Shown: positions 40,634 through 52,291, counted from the first letter of the stretch. The stretch: DNA of 64,000 nt from an uncultured Acidimicrobiales bacterium (GCA_958295925.1 CATQHL010000001.1:88676-152675); one strand, 5' to 3'. Program-made: numbers and translations. The notes: generated from the sequence alone by a model not told the origin.

Positions 40634-41887
40634 ATGTCTAAATCACTAAGTTGTTGCGTCATTAAGCGATCCGGGAAACCCAAAACGCAGCCGGCAATCC
40701 TGTGCCTCTTGGCTCTCCTGGCCACTACTGCCGCCTGCGACCTTGAGGATCAGATTCGCAAGGCGTCGGACGCGGCCACGTCAACCCCATACGTCGACGA
40801 AACAAGGACAACCACCACCAAGCAACCACACGTCCCTCTCTACAGGATTCCCGTGCTCACGCTGGTCTTCCTTCCCCTCGGCGAGGACGGGCGACTTGCG
40901 CGGAACATCGTTGGCAGCGACCTACCAAACAACATGCTGGACACTTCTTTGATCAGCCAAAAGATCGATTCCCTTGAAGACGACTACATCGAGACGATCA
41001 GGAACGCCAGCCGATTCAGGGGATACGACAACCCCGATGCGACACCTTCGGTCGGGCATGTCAGAATTGCGCGGCTGGTATTCGCCGAAGCCGTCCCTGT
41101 CTTGACAGACGGCACCTACCGCACCGACAAGAAGAAGTATCTCGGATGGGTAAACATCTGCGACTATGTCGACAACCAAGGTATCAGGGAAGTGTGGGTC
41201 TGGATGTACCACAACGACGGAGTGGCGACTCCCATCGAATCTGACATGTCAATGGGGACTGCCATTGAGGAATTCTGGACGCACCCCGACTATGGCGACA
41301 TAAGCAACAGCTACCGCCTCGACACCCTCCCGGTATGCGAAAGCACTTACACCGTCTACGAGTTCAACTACGGGCGCAGCGCAGCCATGATGCTGCACAG
41401 CTTCGGGCATCAGATTGAAGCCATCATGGGGCACATGGACTGGAACTTGTTCTGGGGTGGTTTCGCAGGGTATTCCGGCGAGGAGAGGGGTCGCTTTCCC
41501 ACGAGATGCGGATCTGTTCACTGGACGCCGAACTCGACGACCGAGAACGTGAGCTGGGACGAGAACGATGCGGGCGTTCGATCTGACTGTCAGACGTGGA
41601 ACCCCGACTTGCCGGGTGAGCCTGAGATGGTTGGCTGTCGAACATGGTTCGCCGATGAATGTGTCGGCGATGAAGGGAAGGCCTACCTGACATGGTGGAT
41701 GCAGAGCCTGCCAGGGCGCGGAAACGAACTAACCCTGAACGGCAGGGAAATGAGGAACTGGTGGGAGTTCATCGGCGACTTTGACTCGGCGATCAAGGCT
41801 GGCGAAAGCCTCACCTACCCTCAAACACCCCACCCGTTGAGCGCTGCCCCCCCTTCGTTGCACCCACCCGACAAGCGCACCCGATGA
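40634..41887 (+). CDS. Hypothetical lipoprotein
   Basis: A 417-residue protein with a signal peptide ending ALLATTAAC, a plausible lipobox, followed by a Thr-rich spacer (TRTTTTKQPH). The body is rich in Trp, Asp, Tyr and Cys (CGSVHWTPNSTTENVSWDEND, DCQTWNPDLPGEPEMVGC), suggesting an extracellular disulfide-bonded domain. A segment HSFGHQIEAIM is reminiscent of a metal-binding helix but is not a standard HExxH. I do not recognise the family. Neighbours are menaquinone genes with no obvious functional link. Confidence 0.75.
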   Translation: MSKSLSCCVIKRSGKPKTQPAILCLLALLATTAACDLEDQIRKASDAATSTPYVDETRTTTTKQPHVPLYRIPVLTLVFLPLGEDGRLARNIVGSDLPNNMLDTSLISQKIDSLEDDYIETIRNASRFRGYDNPDATPSVGHVRIARLVFAEAVPVLTDGTYRTDKKKYLGWVNICDYVDNQGIREVWVWMYHNDGVATPIESDMSMGTAIEEFWTHPDYGDISNSYRLDTLPVCESTYTVYEFNYGRSAAMMLHSFGHQIEAIMGHMDWNLFWGGFAGYSGEERGRFPTRCGSVHWTPNSTTENVSWDENDAGVRSDCQTWNPDLPGEPEMVGCRTWFADECVGDEGKAYLTWWMQSLPGRGNELTLNGREMRNWWEFIGDFDSAIKAGESLTYPQTPHPLSAAPPSLHPPDKRTR

Positions 41888-41971
41888 GCGCTGCCGCCCC
41901 CAGCGGCGGCTTTACCCACCCGATAGTGCTGCCGCCCCCGGCATAACCACCCGATGAGCGCTGCCGCCTCC
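41831..41971 (-). repeat. Degenerate interspersed repeats at the lipoprotein 3' end and the gap before menA
   Basis: Four near-copies of a unit like CACCCGATGAGCGCTGCCGCC begin at about 41831, 41878, 41917 and 41948, with irregular spacing (47, 39 and 31). The first two fall in the last codons or stop of the lipoprotein gene, and the others lie before the menA stop. The contained GAGCGCTG motif is partly self-complementary. Confidence 0.7.
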
Positions 41972-41981
41972 GAGCGGCCCA

Positions 41982-42884
41982 CTAACCGAGCGCAGAACCC
42001 AGCCAGAGACCCAGGGACAGAAAAACGGCGTACGCCAGCGCCAGCCTTCCGGTTGCCCCCAGCACCGGCAGGAGATCTTCCCCCTGACAGCGACCAAGCA
42101 CGCGGCAGAGCGGCGGGATGGCGAACGGAAAGGCGAACCACCCCAGATACGCCCAGGCATCCCACACCGCCGCCAGCACCACGACAGAGGCGAACGCCCC
42201 TGCGATCAGACCGAGATAGAGGAAGCGGGTGCGCCGCCCCCCCAGCCGCACGGCAAGGGTGCGCTTTCCCGCGGCCTCGTCGGCCACGATGTCGCGCAGG
42301 TTGTTGGCCACCAGCAGGGCGCAGGTAAGGCATCCCGCCCCAACTCCGGCCACCAGGCTTCGGGCAGTGAGAGCCTCCAGCTGAACCCAGGCACCGCCGA
42401 CGGCCGAGACGAAGCCGAAGAACACGAACACCGAGACCTCCCCCCAGCCGCGGTAGCCGTAGGGGCGGGAGCCACCGGAGTAGAACCATCCCGCCAGCAA
42501 TCCCAGACCACCCGGAACCAGCAGCCACCAGCCCGCAAACGCGGCCAGCACTACGCCGCCCGCAGCCGCTGCCCCGAAGCTCGCCAGCGCAGCGTTGCGC
42601 ACCGCCAGCGGCTCCGCCCAGCCCGACCCCACCAGCCTGCGCGGCCCCACCCTCTGCTCGCTGTCGACGCCCCTCAGGCCGTCGAAGTAGTCGTTGGCGT
42701 AGTTCGCGCCGATCTGCAGCGCCATGGCCACGAACGCCGCCAGTGCGAGTCGCCACCAGACGATCCCCTGCCCCCAGCCGAAGCCCGGGCGCGCCGCCGT
42801 GGCCGTCCCCACGAGAATCCCAACCAGGGAGGCAGGCAGCGTCCTCGGCCTCGCCCCGGCAACCCAGATTCCGAGCCTCGACAT
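41982..42884 (-). CDS. menA: 1,4-dihydroxy-2-naphthoate polyprenyltransferase
   Basis: Integral membrane UbiA-family enzyme attaching the prenyl tail in menaquinone synthesis. The two Asp-rich motifs are [14 protein letters not shown] and [22 protein letters not shown], and there are eight or so hydrophobic helices. Length of 300 is normal. It starts divergently from the YyaL gene. Confidence 0.93.
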   Translation of the reverse strand: MSRLGIWVAGARPRTLPASLVGILVGTATAARPGFGWGQGIVWWRLALAAFVAMALQIGANYANDYFDGLRGVDSEQRVGPRRLVGSGWAEPLAVRNAALASFGAAAAGGVVLAAFAGWWLLVPGGLGLLAGWFYSGGSRPYGYRGWGEVSVFVFFGFVSAVGGAWVQLEALTARSLVAGVGAGCLTCALLVANNLRDIVADEAAGKRTLAVRLGGRRTRFLYLGLIAGAFASVVVLAAVWDAWAYLGWFAFPFAIPPLCRVLGRCQGEDLLPVLGATGRLALAYAVFLSLGLWLGSALG

Positions 42885-42975
42885 CGCCTCGGCCTGTTCA
42901 GCGCTTGTTGAAATGTCTCCTCCTGTGGCTCAGTTACCCGCGAACAGAATACTCAGGGCGAATACCCTGGAAACC

Positions 42976-44995
<2,020 letters not shown>

Positions 44996-45006
<11 letters not shown>

Positions 45007-45092
45007 GGGAGATGGCCGCAGCCACTGGGAGGATCGGCTAGGACTACCTGGCCTGCTGCTGCCTGCACTCAACGGCTTAAGGGAGTTGGCCG
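44996..45092 (+). repeat. 23-bp direct repeat flanking the YyaL stop
   Basis: Copies at 44996-45018 and 45070-45092 differ at two positions and lie 74 bases apart. The first includes the stop codon of the YyaL gene; the second lies just before the stop of the convergent thiolase gene. Nothing else is recognisable in this gap. Confidence 0.8.
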
Positions 45093-45101
45093 TAGCCCGC
45101 T

Positions 45102-46307
45102 TCAGGCGGCTGAACGCTCCAGGATGTGCACTGCACAGGTGGAGCCCAGCCCGATGACGTGGGCCAGTCCCACCTTCGCCCCCCCTATCTGCCGCTCCCC
45201 CGCCTCTCCGCGCAGATGCGCCGTCAGCTCAAAAAGGTTGGCCACCCCTGTGGCGCCGATCGGGTGGCCCTTGGAGATCAGCCCGCCCGAGACGTTCACC
45301 GGCAGGGAGCCGTCGCGACCCGGCGCCCCGGAATCGATGAACTCCCCCCCGCCTCCCGGCTCGCACAGGCGCAGGTTGTCGTAGTGCATCAGCTCGGCTG
45401 TGGCGAAGCAGTCGTGCAGCTCCACAAGATCCAAGTCTTCCGGCCCCACCCCGGCCATCTCATAGGCAGCGTCGGCGGCGTTGGCGGTGAGCGTGTTCAC
45501 GTCCGGCATCACGGCGCCGCCCGGGGTGTAAGGGTCGGTCACCTGCACAGAGGCTGAGACTTTCACCGCCCGCCTCCGCTGAGAGGCGCTCAACGAAGCC
45601 AGCCGCTCCCCGCCAACCAGCACCACCGCTGCGGCACCGTCGCCGGTCGGACAGCACATCAGCAGCGTGTTGGGGTAGGCCACCATGGGGGAGTTCTTGA
45701 TTTCCTCAAGGCTGAACGCCTTGCGGTACTGCGCCAGCGGGTTCAGTGTGGAGTGCAGGTGGTTCTTGTGAGCCACCTTTGCGAAGTGCTCAAAGCCCAC
45801 GTCGGGGTTGTCGTGGACGTATCGCATCCCGGACTGGGCGAAAACCCCTGGCATGGTGCTGGTGCCGAGGATGCCGTCGATGGGCATCACCGATCCGTAG
45901 CGCCCCGCGGGCTCGTAGACCCTCTCTGCGGGCTTTCGGCGGGAGCGCCCCGTGAGAAGACCCGCCTTTCCCATCTTCTCCACGCCGACGGCGAGCGCCA
46001 TCTCAGCCTCCCCGGCCTTTATCGCCAGCGCCGCCGTCCGCACCGCCGTGGCGCCTGTGGCGCAGGCGTTGGCAACGTTGAAGACGCTTATGCCGGTCTG
46101 CCCTACCTGCTTGAGAATCTGCTGGCCCATCGAGCCGGCGGAGGCGAAGAGCGATCCGCAGGCCAGCACGTCGATGTCGCGCACCCCCACCTCCCCGTCG
46201 GCAAGGGCGCCGGATACCGCTTCACTGGCCAGGTCGACGGCGTCGAGGTTGGCGTGGCGGGTGAAGCGCGTCATCGCCGCCCCCAAAATCCAGAGGCTCT
46301 CGCTCAC
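45102..46307 (-). CDS. Thiolase / acetyl-CoA acetyltransferase (SCP2-like)
   Basis: Thiolase fold with the nucleophilic Cys82 in NVANACATGATA, the acid/base His in ELHDCFATAELM, and the C-terminal ISKGHPIGATGVANLFELT. The SCP2/non-decarboxylating type is favoured by the short second active-site region. It overlaps a DUF35 protein gene; thiolase-DUF35 pairs often act in fatty acid, sterol or polyketide metabolism (family knowledge). Substrate is unknown. Confidence 0.88.
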   Translation of the reverse strand: MSESLWILGAAMTRFTRHANLDAVDLASEAVSGALADGEVGVRDIDVLACGSLFASAGSMGQQILKQVGQTGISVFNVANACATGATAVRTAALAIKAGEAEMALAVGVEKMGKAGLLTGRSRRKPAERVYEPAGRYGSVMPIDGILGTSTMPGVFAQSGMRYVHDNPDVGFEHFAKVAHKNHLHSTLNPLAQYRKAFSLEEIKNSPMVAYPNTLLMCCPTGDGAAAVVLVGGERLASLSASQRRRAVKVSASVQVTDPYTPGGAVMPDVNTLTANAADAAYEMAGVGPEDLDLVELHDCFATAELMHYDNLRLCEPGGGGEFIDSGAPGRDGSLPVNVSGGLISKGHPIGATGVANLFELTAHLRGEAGERQIGGAKVGLAHVIGLGSTCAVHILERSAA

Positions 46308-46735
46308 GTCTCAGCCCTGGGGCGGTCCGGGCGCTCCAGCGGCACGTAGCCGAAGGCAGCGCACTCAGTGCCACGACTGTCTATCCCTGCGGCGTAGGTG
46401 GTGAGGCGAACCGGCATCGGCAGGCGAATCTGCGCGGGGTCTGAGTGCTCCACAAGAAGGTTGGAGCGCACAAAAGTGCGGTCGTCGGTTTCCACGATGG
46501 CTGACACGAAGGGAACCCGTATGCCCGGGGCTGCCCTGTGCACCACCGTGAAGGCCCTCAGGTGTCCGGTGGAGCTCACCTGAACGCGCTTGAATTCCGA
46601 TGATCCGCAGCTGGCGCAGCCATTTCGCCGATCGAAGAAGCGGGCACCGCAAGCCACGCAGACCCAGGCCAGCAGGTGAGGCTCCGGCTCGAGGACGAGG
46701 TAGTCCACGATGGGCACGGGGACGTCAGAGCTCAC
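46304..46735 (-). CDS. DUF35 zinc-ribbon / OB-fold protein
   Basis: An N-terminal zinc ribbon CVACGARFFDRRNGCASCGSSEF precedes an OB fold (GHLRAFTVVHRAAPG, PFVSAIVETDD). Such proteins bind acyl-CoA thiolases and may channel CoA substrates. GTG 46735 gives 143 codons and overlaps the end of the nitroreductase gene by 11 bases; its stop overlaps the thiolase start by four, so the three genes form one unit. The frame is open further upstream, but that part is not conserved. Confidence 0.87.
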   Translation of the reverse strand: MSSDVPVPIVDYLVLEPEPHLLAWVCVACGARFFDRRNGCASCGSSEFKRVQVSSTGHLRAFTVVHRAAPGIRVPFVSAIVETDDRTFVRSNLLVEHSDPAQIRLPMPVRLTTYAAGIDSRGTECAAFGYVPLERPDRPRAET

Positions 46736-47342
46736 GGGCGCCCCACGACTGCCAGTGCAAGACGTCGTCCAGCGGCCTCCAGCCGCGTGCGACTGAGCGG
46801 CTGGGGCGATCCGGTGCAGGCCAGCCAAGAGCCACCGCCCCTGTAATCACCGCCGCCGCTGGCACACCCAGGTGCGTCCTGAGTTCGCCCTCCCCCGAGA
46901 AAAGGCCGAAGAACAGCGACCCGAGCCCGTAGTCGGTGGCCGCCAGCAGAAGGTTCTGAATCGTGAAAGCGCTGTCCACGACCCAGTATGGGGCGGGCCA
47001 GCCCGCGGTGCTTCTCCCGAGGTCGGGCGAAGAGGCCTTGTCGGGCTCGGAGTAGCGCTCCAGGTAGCGGCGCGGGTCGCTCAGCGCCAGCACGATCACG
47101 GGGGCCCGCAGGAGGCCGGGCCAATGGAAAGCCTGCCTCCTGCCCGCAGGGAGCGTGATATCCCAGAATCCCCCGACGGCAGCCGGCGTGTCGAGCACGA
47201 GAAACTCCGCCCCTTGTGCGAACCCGGCTGATGCTGCGTTGCGTGCAAGCGCCAGCAGGTCGCGCAGGTCAGATCGGGGGATGGGGGTTGAGCTGAAACT
47301 CCGGGTCATCCGCCTTGCGGCGACGACCTCGGAGAATTCCAT
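46725..47342 (-). CDS. Nitroreductase family protein
   Basis: FMN-dependent nitroreductase fold: the N-terminal VVAARRMTRSFSSTPI is the phosphate-binding Arg region, VVDSAFTIQNLLLAATDYGLGSLFFGLF the central helix, and VPAAAVITGAVALGWPA the C-terminal strand. Length is 205. It is the first gene of the unit with DUF35 and thiolase, so it may reduce a CoA-linked or flavin-dependent intermediate (inference). Confidence 0.85.
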   Translation of the reverse strand: MEFSEVVAARRMTRSFSSTPIPRSDLRDLLALARNAASAGFAQGAEFLVLDTPAAVGGFWDITLPAGRRQAFHWPGLLRAPVIVLALSDPRRYLERYSEPDKASSPDLGRSTAGWPAPYWVVDSAFTIQNLLLAATDYGLGSLFFGLFSGEGELRTHLGVPAAAVITGAVALGWPAPDRPSRSVARGWRPLDDVLHWQSWGAREL

Positions 47343-47366
47343 CCTGAGAGGCAGGTGTGCTGGCTG

Positions 47367-48038
47367 TCAGCCCTGAAACTTCGAAAGAAGGGCCGGCGAC
47401 GCCCAGGCGGTGGCCACGAGTGAGTCACCCCGCTCCACGTCGAGGGAGTCGAACATGCCCGCCAGGCCGCCCGGCAGGCTTCCTGGCTTCAGTGCGCTGT
47501 GATCCATCACTGCCGGCTGGGTGCCGTCGCCCTCTGCGATGAACGAACGGGCGTCATATGAGCCGTTGCCCAGGTTGTAGAGCTTGGCGAGGCGCCTTCC
47601 CCAGGCACGCTCCTCCCCGTTTGCAGCGTGTTCGGGGCGCGGCACCAGGTGGTCAAGGGTCTTGAAAAGCTCATAGCCGGAAGGGTCGTTGAGCCTCACC
47701 CCCATCAGCACGTCCTCGTCGGGGAAGGCCATGAGCGCCCGATGCAGCTGCTCGGCCACAAGGGCGCGCATGTAGGTGCTGCGCTTGGCCATGCGTGACA
47801 CCGATCCGGCGCCAAGGATGATGGCCGGCGTCCCGCCGATGCGTTCAAGCGTAGAGAACGTGAATCCTCGAAGTCGCCCGCCCTCTCGAGCCTCTGTAAG
47901 CAGCACCCATCGCTCAGCTTGCTTGGAAAGAAGGCCCACTGAGAACGGATTAGGGCCCTGGGCGCAGAGATCTGCCAACTCCGCCAAATCGGAGTCACTA
48001 ACTGCCGTACAATTTCTACTAGTTGCTTCAACTGCCAT
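47367..48038 (-). CDS. Hypothetical protein, possibly GNAT-like
   Basis: A 223-residue protein from ATG 48038. Segments WVLLTEAREGGRLRGFTFSTLERIGGTPAIILGAG and RALVAEQLHRALMAFPDEDVLMGVRLNDPSGYELFKTL recall the strand-helix layout of acetyltransferases, but the acyl-CoA loop is not clear. The frame is open upstream to 48329 through an Arg/Pro-rich repeat that is unlikely to be coding. Function unknown. Confidence 0.65.
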   Translation of the reverse strand: MAVEATSRNCTAVSDSDLAELADLCAQGPNPFSVGLLSKQAERWVLLTEAREGGRLRGFTFSTLERIGGTPAIILGAGSVSRMAKRSTYMRALVAEQLHRALMAFPDEDVLMGVRLNDPSGYELFKTLDHLVPRPEHAANGEERAWGRRLAKLYNLGNGSYDARSFIAEGDGTQPAVMDHSALKPGSLPGGLAGMFDSLDVERGDSLVATAWASPALLSKFQG

Positions 48039-48322
48039 TGTCAACCGCCGTTGTTCGTTGTCTTCAAGTGAACAATCGTCGCTGACAGCTACTCCGAGAA
48101 CAAGTCTACAAAGAATTCGGGAATCCTGCACGTCGCATCCGCTTTGGGCGCCTCGGAACCGACGGGCGCGGCGGACGACGAGCGACGGGCGCGGGACAGG
48201 GCACGACGGCGGGCGACAGGCGCGCGACAGGGCACGACGACAAGCGACGGCCAACAGGCGCGGGACAGGGCACGACGGGCGGGGCGGCTGGACGCGGCAC
48301 AAGGGACGCGGCACAGGCTCTT
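48039..48322. other. Intergenic region downstream of dnaE, with repeats
   Basis: Nearly 290 bases between the dnaE stop and the hypothetical gene. The half nearest dnaE consists of the GC-rich repeats listed separately; the half nearest the hypothetical gene has ordinary composition and presumably holds its promoter, although I see no clear hexamers. Confidence 0.5.
48189..48276 (-). repeat. Three 17-19 bp repeats downstream of dnaE
   Basis: GCGCGGGACAGGGCACGAC occurs at 48189-48207 and 48258-48276, with a 17-base variant at 48222-48238, giving periods of 33 and 36. Short motifs such as GACGGGCG and GCGAC fill the intervals and extend the array toward 48300. It is not a CRISPR: the spacers are partial copies of the unit. 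Confidence 0.75.
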
Positions 48323-51300
48323 TCAGCACATGACGGCTTCGCCCCCCAGCAGCGCCCTGAACTCGGCAATGATCTCCCCCGCAGTGTCAACCCTGAACTC
48401 GTCGGCAAGCTGCAGCATGTGGTTGCCGATCTGAATCTCCACCCTCGTGTGCCCCGAGTTGGTGACGATCAGATCCTTCAACGACGCCAGCCGCTCTGTG
48501 CTGAGACCTTCCACTGGCACCTGTAATCTCAGGAAGCCGCCCAACTCGTCTCGCAGCGAGGACATCTCGATGCAGACGAGTTTCACGGCATCCTCGGTCT
48601 TGTCCAGCCGGCCTGTGACGACGACCGTCTCCTCGTTTACCAGATACTGCTCCACAGACTCAATCGTCCGGGGAAACACGGTGACCTCCACAAGACCTGT
48701 CCGGTCTTCGAGGGTGAACGTCGCCATCTGCTCGCCCCGGCGGGTGGTGCGCCTGTCCACCGCCGTCACCACACCCCCCACTTTTGTTACGGAGTTTTCC
48801 TTCAGGTCGCCCAACTCGCTGATAGCAATCTCGCAGTTCTGTGCCATCAGTCCGTCCACTTCGGCGAGGGGGTGGTCGCTTATGTAAAGACCCAGCACCT
48901 CCTTTTCCACAGCCAGCTTTCGGCGGCGGGAGTACTCCACCTCTGGAATTGGGGGGTGCTCGCTGAACTCAACCTCCACGCCGGCGTCGCTGAAAAGGCT
49001 CAGGTTTCCTGCCGCCTTGCTCCGTCGCTCGGCGAGGATGGAACGCACGATCACTTCGAAGACCTTCCCCAGCCCCCGCCGTCTGTGCCCCAGCGAGTCG
49101 AACGCCCCTGCAAAAATCAGCGCCTCGAGCGTCCGCTTGTTCAATACGACAGAGTCGACACGCTCGCTGAAATCAATGAAATCCTCGTAGTCGCCCGACT
49201 TCCCGCGCTCGTCGATGATGTGCCTCACCACGCCTTCGCCGATTCCGTGGATTGCGGAGAGGCCGAAGATAATGCGCCCCTCGCGCGGGTTTCCGGGGGA
49301 CGGGTCGGGCGTGAAGTTGGAGAGCGAGGCGTTCACGTCTGGGACGAGAATCTCTATGCCCATCTGCCTGCACTCCAGCAGGAAGCGCGTGAGGCGGTCT
49401 TTGTCGCCCTTAACACTGGTGAGCAGGGCCGCCATGTACTCAAGCGGGTAGTTGGCCTTGAGATATGCGGTCTGGTAGGCGAGCAGCCCGTACGCGTAGG
49501 AGTGGCTCTTGTTGAAGGCGTAGTCGGCGAAGGGCTCAATCTGGTTCCACCAGCGCTGACCGAGCTCCCGTCCATAGCCGGTCGCCTCGCAGCCGGAAAT
49601 GAACTTCTCCCCTTCCGCCGCCATGATCTCACGGATCTTCTTGCCGCAGGCCTTGCGCAGGTTGTCGGCTTCCTCGAGCGTGTAGCCGGCGAAGTGCTGG
49701 GCAATCCGCATCATTGATTCCTGGTAGATCATCAACCCGAAAGTGTCCCCCAGGATGTCCTCTGCGTCGGGGTGGAGGTACTTCACCGGCTTGCGGCCGT
49801 TCTTGCGGTCGGCGTAGTCAATGTGCATGTTCTCACTCATCGGCCCGGGGCGGTAGAGGGCCACCGCAGCGGAGATGTCCCCCACATTGGTCGGCTGAAG
49901 CGAGCGCAGCAAGGCTCGCACAGGACCGCTTTCAAGCTGGAACACCCCTGTGGTGTCCCCTTCCTGGAGCAGTTTGAAGGTGGCCTGATCGTTGAGCGGC
50001 AGGTCTTCGACCCGCACTTCCTCACTGCGCGTGAGCTTCACGTTTTGGACCGTTTCTGAAATCACATCGAGGGTCCGAAGCCCCAGGAAATCCATTTTCA
50101 GCAGGCCGAGCTCCTCGATTACGTCCATGTCGTACTGGGTGACGATGGGGGACGCCTCCGGGTTCTTGGCGTCGGGCTTGCGCTGAACAGGCAGGTACTC
50201 GGTGAGCGGCTTCGGTGCGATAACCACCGCTGCTGCGTGGATGCTGTCTTGTCGCACCAGGCCCTCCAGGCCCAACGCCACGTCGACGACCTGCTTGACA
50301 TCCTCCTCGGATTCGTAGATGGAGCGGAGTTCCGACGCCTGCGCGTATCCGCCTGCGAATTCCTCGTGCTTTTCCAGGCAGGCGTAAAGGGGTGTGGCCC
50401 TGCCCATGATGGGGTCGGGCACCGTACGGGCGATCCTGTCCCCCAATCCGTAGGAGAATCCCAGCACCCGATTGGCGTCACGCACAGCCGCCTTGGCCCC
50501 GATGCGGGAGAATGTGATGATCTGCGCCACGTGCTCGCTTCCGTAGCGGTCACTCACGTAACGGATGAGAGCGTCCCTGTAGCGGGAATCGAAGTCGATG
50601 TCGATGTCTGGAAGCTGGCGTCGCCCCGGGTTGAGGAAGCGCTCGAACAGAAGGCCGTTGGCAAGCGGGTCGAGCTCTGTGATCCCCAGGCAGTAGGCCA
50701 CGGCGCAGCCGGCTGCGCTGCCGCGTCCAGGCCCCACTCGGATTCCCGACGAGCGGGCGTAGGCAATCATGTCCCAGACGATCAGGAAATATGTGGAGAA
50801 ACCCATGTCTGCGATAACGCGCAACTCGTAGGCGAGGCGGTCGGAAACCTCCTCCCGAAGCGGCTCTCCCCAGCGTCGCCTTGCCCCTTCCAGGGTGATC
50901 CTGGTCAAATACCCGTCGGTGCTCCCCTCACCGTCCGGCAGCGGAAAATTGGGCAGATGCGTTTTCCCGAACTCAATGCTCACCTCGCAGCGTTCCGCTA
51001 TTTCAAGGGTGTTGTCGCAGGCCTGGGGATGGCTGGAGAACAGCTCCCTCATCTCCCCCGCCGTCTTGAGGTAATGCTCCGAGCCATCGAATCTCAGGCG
51101 GTTCTCCTCGGCGGTGGTCGTGCCTGTCTGGACGCAGAGCAGGGCGTCGTGCGAAAGGTGGTCTTCACGGCGCGTGTAGTGGCAGTCGTTTGTGGCCAGG
51201 AGCGGAGCCCCGGTGAACTCGGCAATGTCAAGGAGCTGCGGGAATATCTCCTTCTGCTTCGAAATGCCGTGGTCTTGAAGCTCTACATAGGTGTTCGCCG

Positions 51301-51844
51301 GGCCGAAGATGTCTTGAAGCCTGCCCGTCAGCTTCAAGGCGCCGTCGTAGTCCCCGCTCAGCAAAGCCCGTGACACGTGGCTGCTGAGGCATCCGGTGGT
51401 GGCGATCAGACCCTCGGCGTGTTCCGAAAGGACCTCCCAGTCGACCTTGGGCCGATGGTAGTAGCCCTCCAGGAAGGCCCTGCTTGCTATCTGGATGAGG
51501 TTCTTGTAGCCGACGTTGCTCTCAGCTAGCAGCGTGAGGTGGTAGTAGAGCTTGTGGCCTTTCGCAGTCTCGCCTCCGCTGTCGTCAATCTTCCCCTTTC
51601 GGGCGGGACGTTCGGTGCGGAATTCGTGCGCCAAGTAGGCCTCGATTCCCAGGACAGGCTTGATTCCGGCACCTCGACAGGCCTTGTAGAAGGGGACAAT
51701 GCCGTACATGTTCCCGTGATCGGTGATTCCCAGCGCATGCTGACCGTCTTCCGCCGCCGCCGAGATGAGGTCGGGGACACGGGCGGCCCCGTCAAGGATT
51801 GAGAATTCGGTGTGGGTGTGGAGATGGACAAAGGAATCCGGCAT
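48323..51844 (-). CDS. dnaE: DNA polymerase III alpha subunit
   Basis: Replicative polymerase of 1173 residues. It has an N-terminal PHP domain (FVHLHTHTEFSILDGAARV), the catalytic Asp residues in LPDIDIDFD, GRGSAAGCAVAYCLGIT, the palm and fingers through about residue 850, a helix-hairpin-helix (GIGEGVVRHI) and an OB fold (VTKVGGVVTAVDRRTTRRG). The length fits DnaE1. The gene is read away from bpa. Confidence 0.95.
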   Translation of the reverse strand: MPDSFVHLHTHTEFSILDGAARVPDLISAAAEDGQHALGITDHGNMYGIVPFYKACRGAGIKPVLGIEAYLAHEFRTERPARKGKIDDSGGETAKGHKLYYHLTLLAESNVGYKNLIQIASRAFLEGYYHRPKVDWEVLSEHAEGLIATTGCLSSHVSRALLSGDYDGALKLTGRLQDIFGPANTYVELQDHGISKQKEIFPQLLDIAEFTGAPLLATNDCHYTRREDHLSHDALLCVQTGTTTAEENRLRFDGSEHYLKTAGEMRELFSSHPQACDNTLEIAERCEVSIEFGKTHLPNFPLPDGEGSTDGYLTRITLEGARRRWGEPLREEVSDRLAYELRVIADMGFSTYFLIVWDMIAYARSSGIRVGPGRGSAAGCAVAYCLGITELDPLANGLLFERFLNPGRRQLPDIDIDFDSRYRDALIRYVSDRYGSEHVAQIITFSRIGAKAAVRDANRVLGFSYGLGDRIARTVPDPIMGRATPLYACLEKHEEFAGGYAQASELRSIYESEEDVKQVVDVALGLEGLVRQDSIHAAAVVIAPKPLTEYLPVQRKPDAKNPEASPIVTQYDMDVIEELGLLKMDFLGLRTLDVISETVQNVKLTRSEEVRVEDLPLNDQATFKLLQEGDTTGVFQLESGPVRALLRSLQPTNVGDISAAVALYRPGPMSENMHIDYADRKNGRKPVKYLHPDAEDILGDTFGLMIYQESMMRIAQHFAGYTLEEADNLRKACGKKIREIMAAEGEKFISGCEATGYGRELGQRWWNQIEPFADYAFNKSHSYAYGLLAYQTAYLKANYPLEYMAALLTSVKGDKDRLTRFLLECRQMGIEILVPDVNASLSNFTPDPSPGNPREGRIIFGLSAIHGIGEGVVRHIIDERGKSGDYEDFIDFSERVDSVVLNKRTLEALIFAGAFDSLGHRRRGLGKVFEVIVRSILAERRSKAAGNLSLFSDAGVEVEFSEHPPIPEVEYSRRRKLAVEKEVLGLYISDHPLAEVDGLMAQNCEIAISELGDLKENSVTKVGGVVTAVDRRTTRRGEQMATFTLEDRTGLVEVTVFPRTIESVEQYLVNEETVVVTGRLDKTEDAVKLVCIEMSSLRDELGGFLRLQVPVEGLSTERLASLKDLIVTNSGHTRVEIQIGNHMLQLADEFRVDTAGEIIAEFRALLGGEAVMC

Positions 51845-52291
51845 TTGCGGAATTTATGCTTCGGGCAGGCCGGATTCTCATGCGAGCCGCTCAACGTCGA
51901 GCGTGGGGTTGATAGCCACAGGCTGTTCAAACGACTACAGGAGCTATCGACAGGGGGCTCAAACTGTAACCATGTTGTTAACACGTATTTCTGGCTGTTT
52001 TCCACCTTCGCTTCTCGTGCCTTGTGCGTGGACTTGCTTCACAGGTGGCAGGTGGTTCGGATTTTGCATGGTTGCTCGCGGGTGACGTTTACTTGCGGGT
52101 GGCCCGCATGGTTGCTCGCGGGTGGCCCGCATGGTTGCTCGCGGGTGGCCCGAAAGGTTGCTCGCGGGTGGCCTGCCCTTCGAATGGGCCTCGGAGCTTT
52201 GCCTGATGCCCCTGCTGTATCGTCAGGGACGGACGGGACGCGCAGTCGCCGTCGGAGAACCAGTCGATACGGAACGATAATGGGGGACAAA
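51845..52291. other. Divergent region dnaE / bpa with tandem repeats
   Basis: About 450 bases between the dnaE and bpa starts. The left part is moderate in GC and contains AACCATGTTGTTAACACG, a near-dyad (GTTGTTAACAC). The right half holds a 23-bp tandem repeat, listed separately. Open frames through the repeat look accidental. Confidence 0.5.
52066..52175 (+). repeat. 23-bp tandem repeat in the leader of bpa
   Basis: Units beginning GCATGGTTGCTCGCGGGTGG start at 52106 and 52129, a variant with GAAAGG starts at 52152, and a further partial copy starts at 52066. Three are strictly tandem with period 23. They lie about 120-220 bases before the bpa start, where copy number could affect transcription. 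Confidence 0.9.

Noticed and set aside
48189..48276. CRISPR-like array
   Set aside because: Only three irregular copies; the spacers are similar to the units; no cas genes.
47367..48329. Extended N-terminus of the hypothetical gene through the repeat region
   Set aside because: The extension is Arg/Pro-rich and repeat-derived in every frame; ATG 48038 gives a compact protein.
52066..52175. CRISPR array
   Set aside because: The 23-bp units are strictly tandem without spacers.
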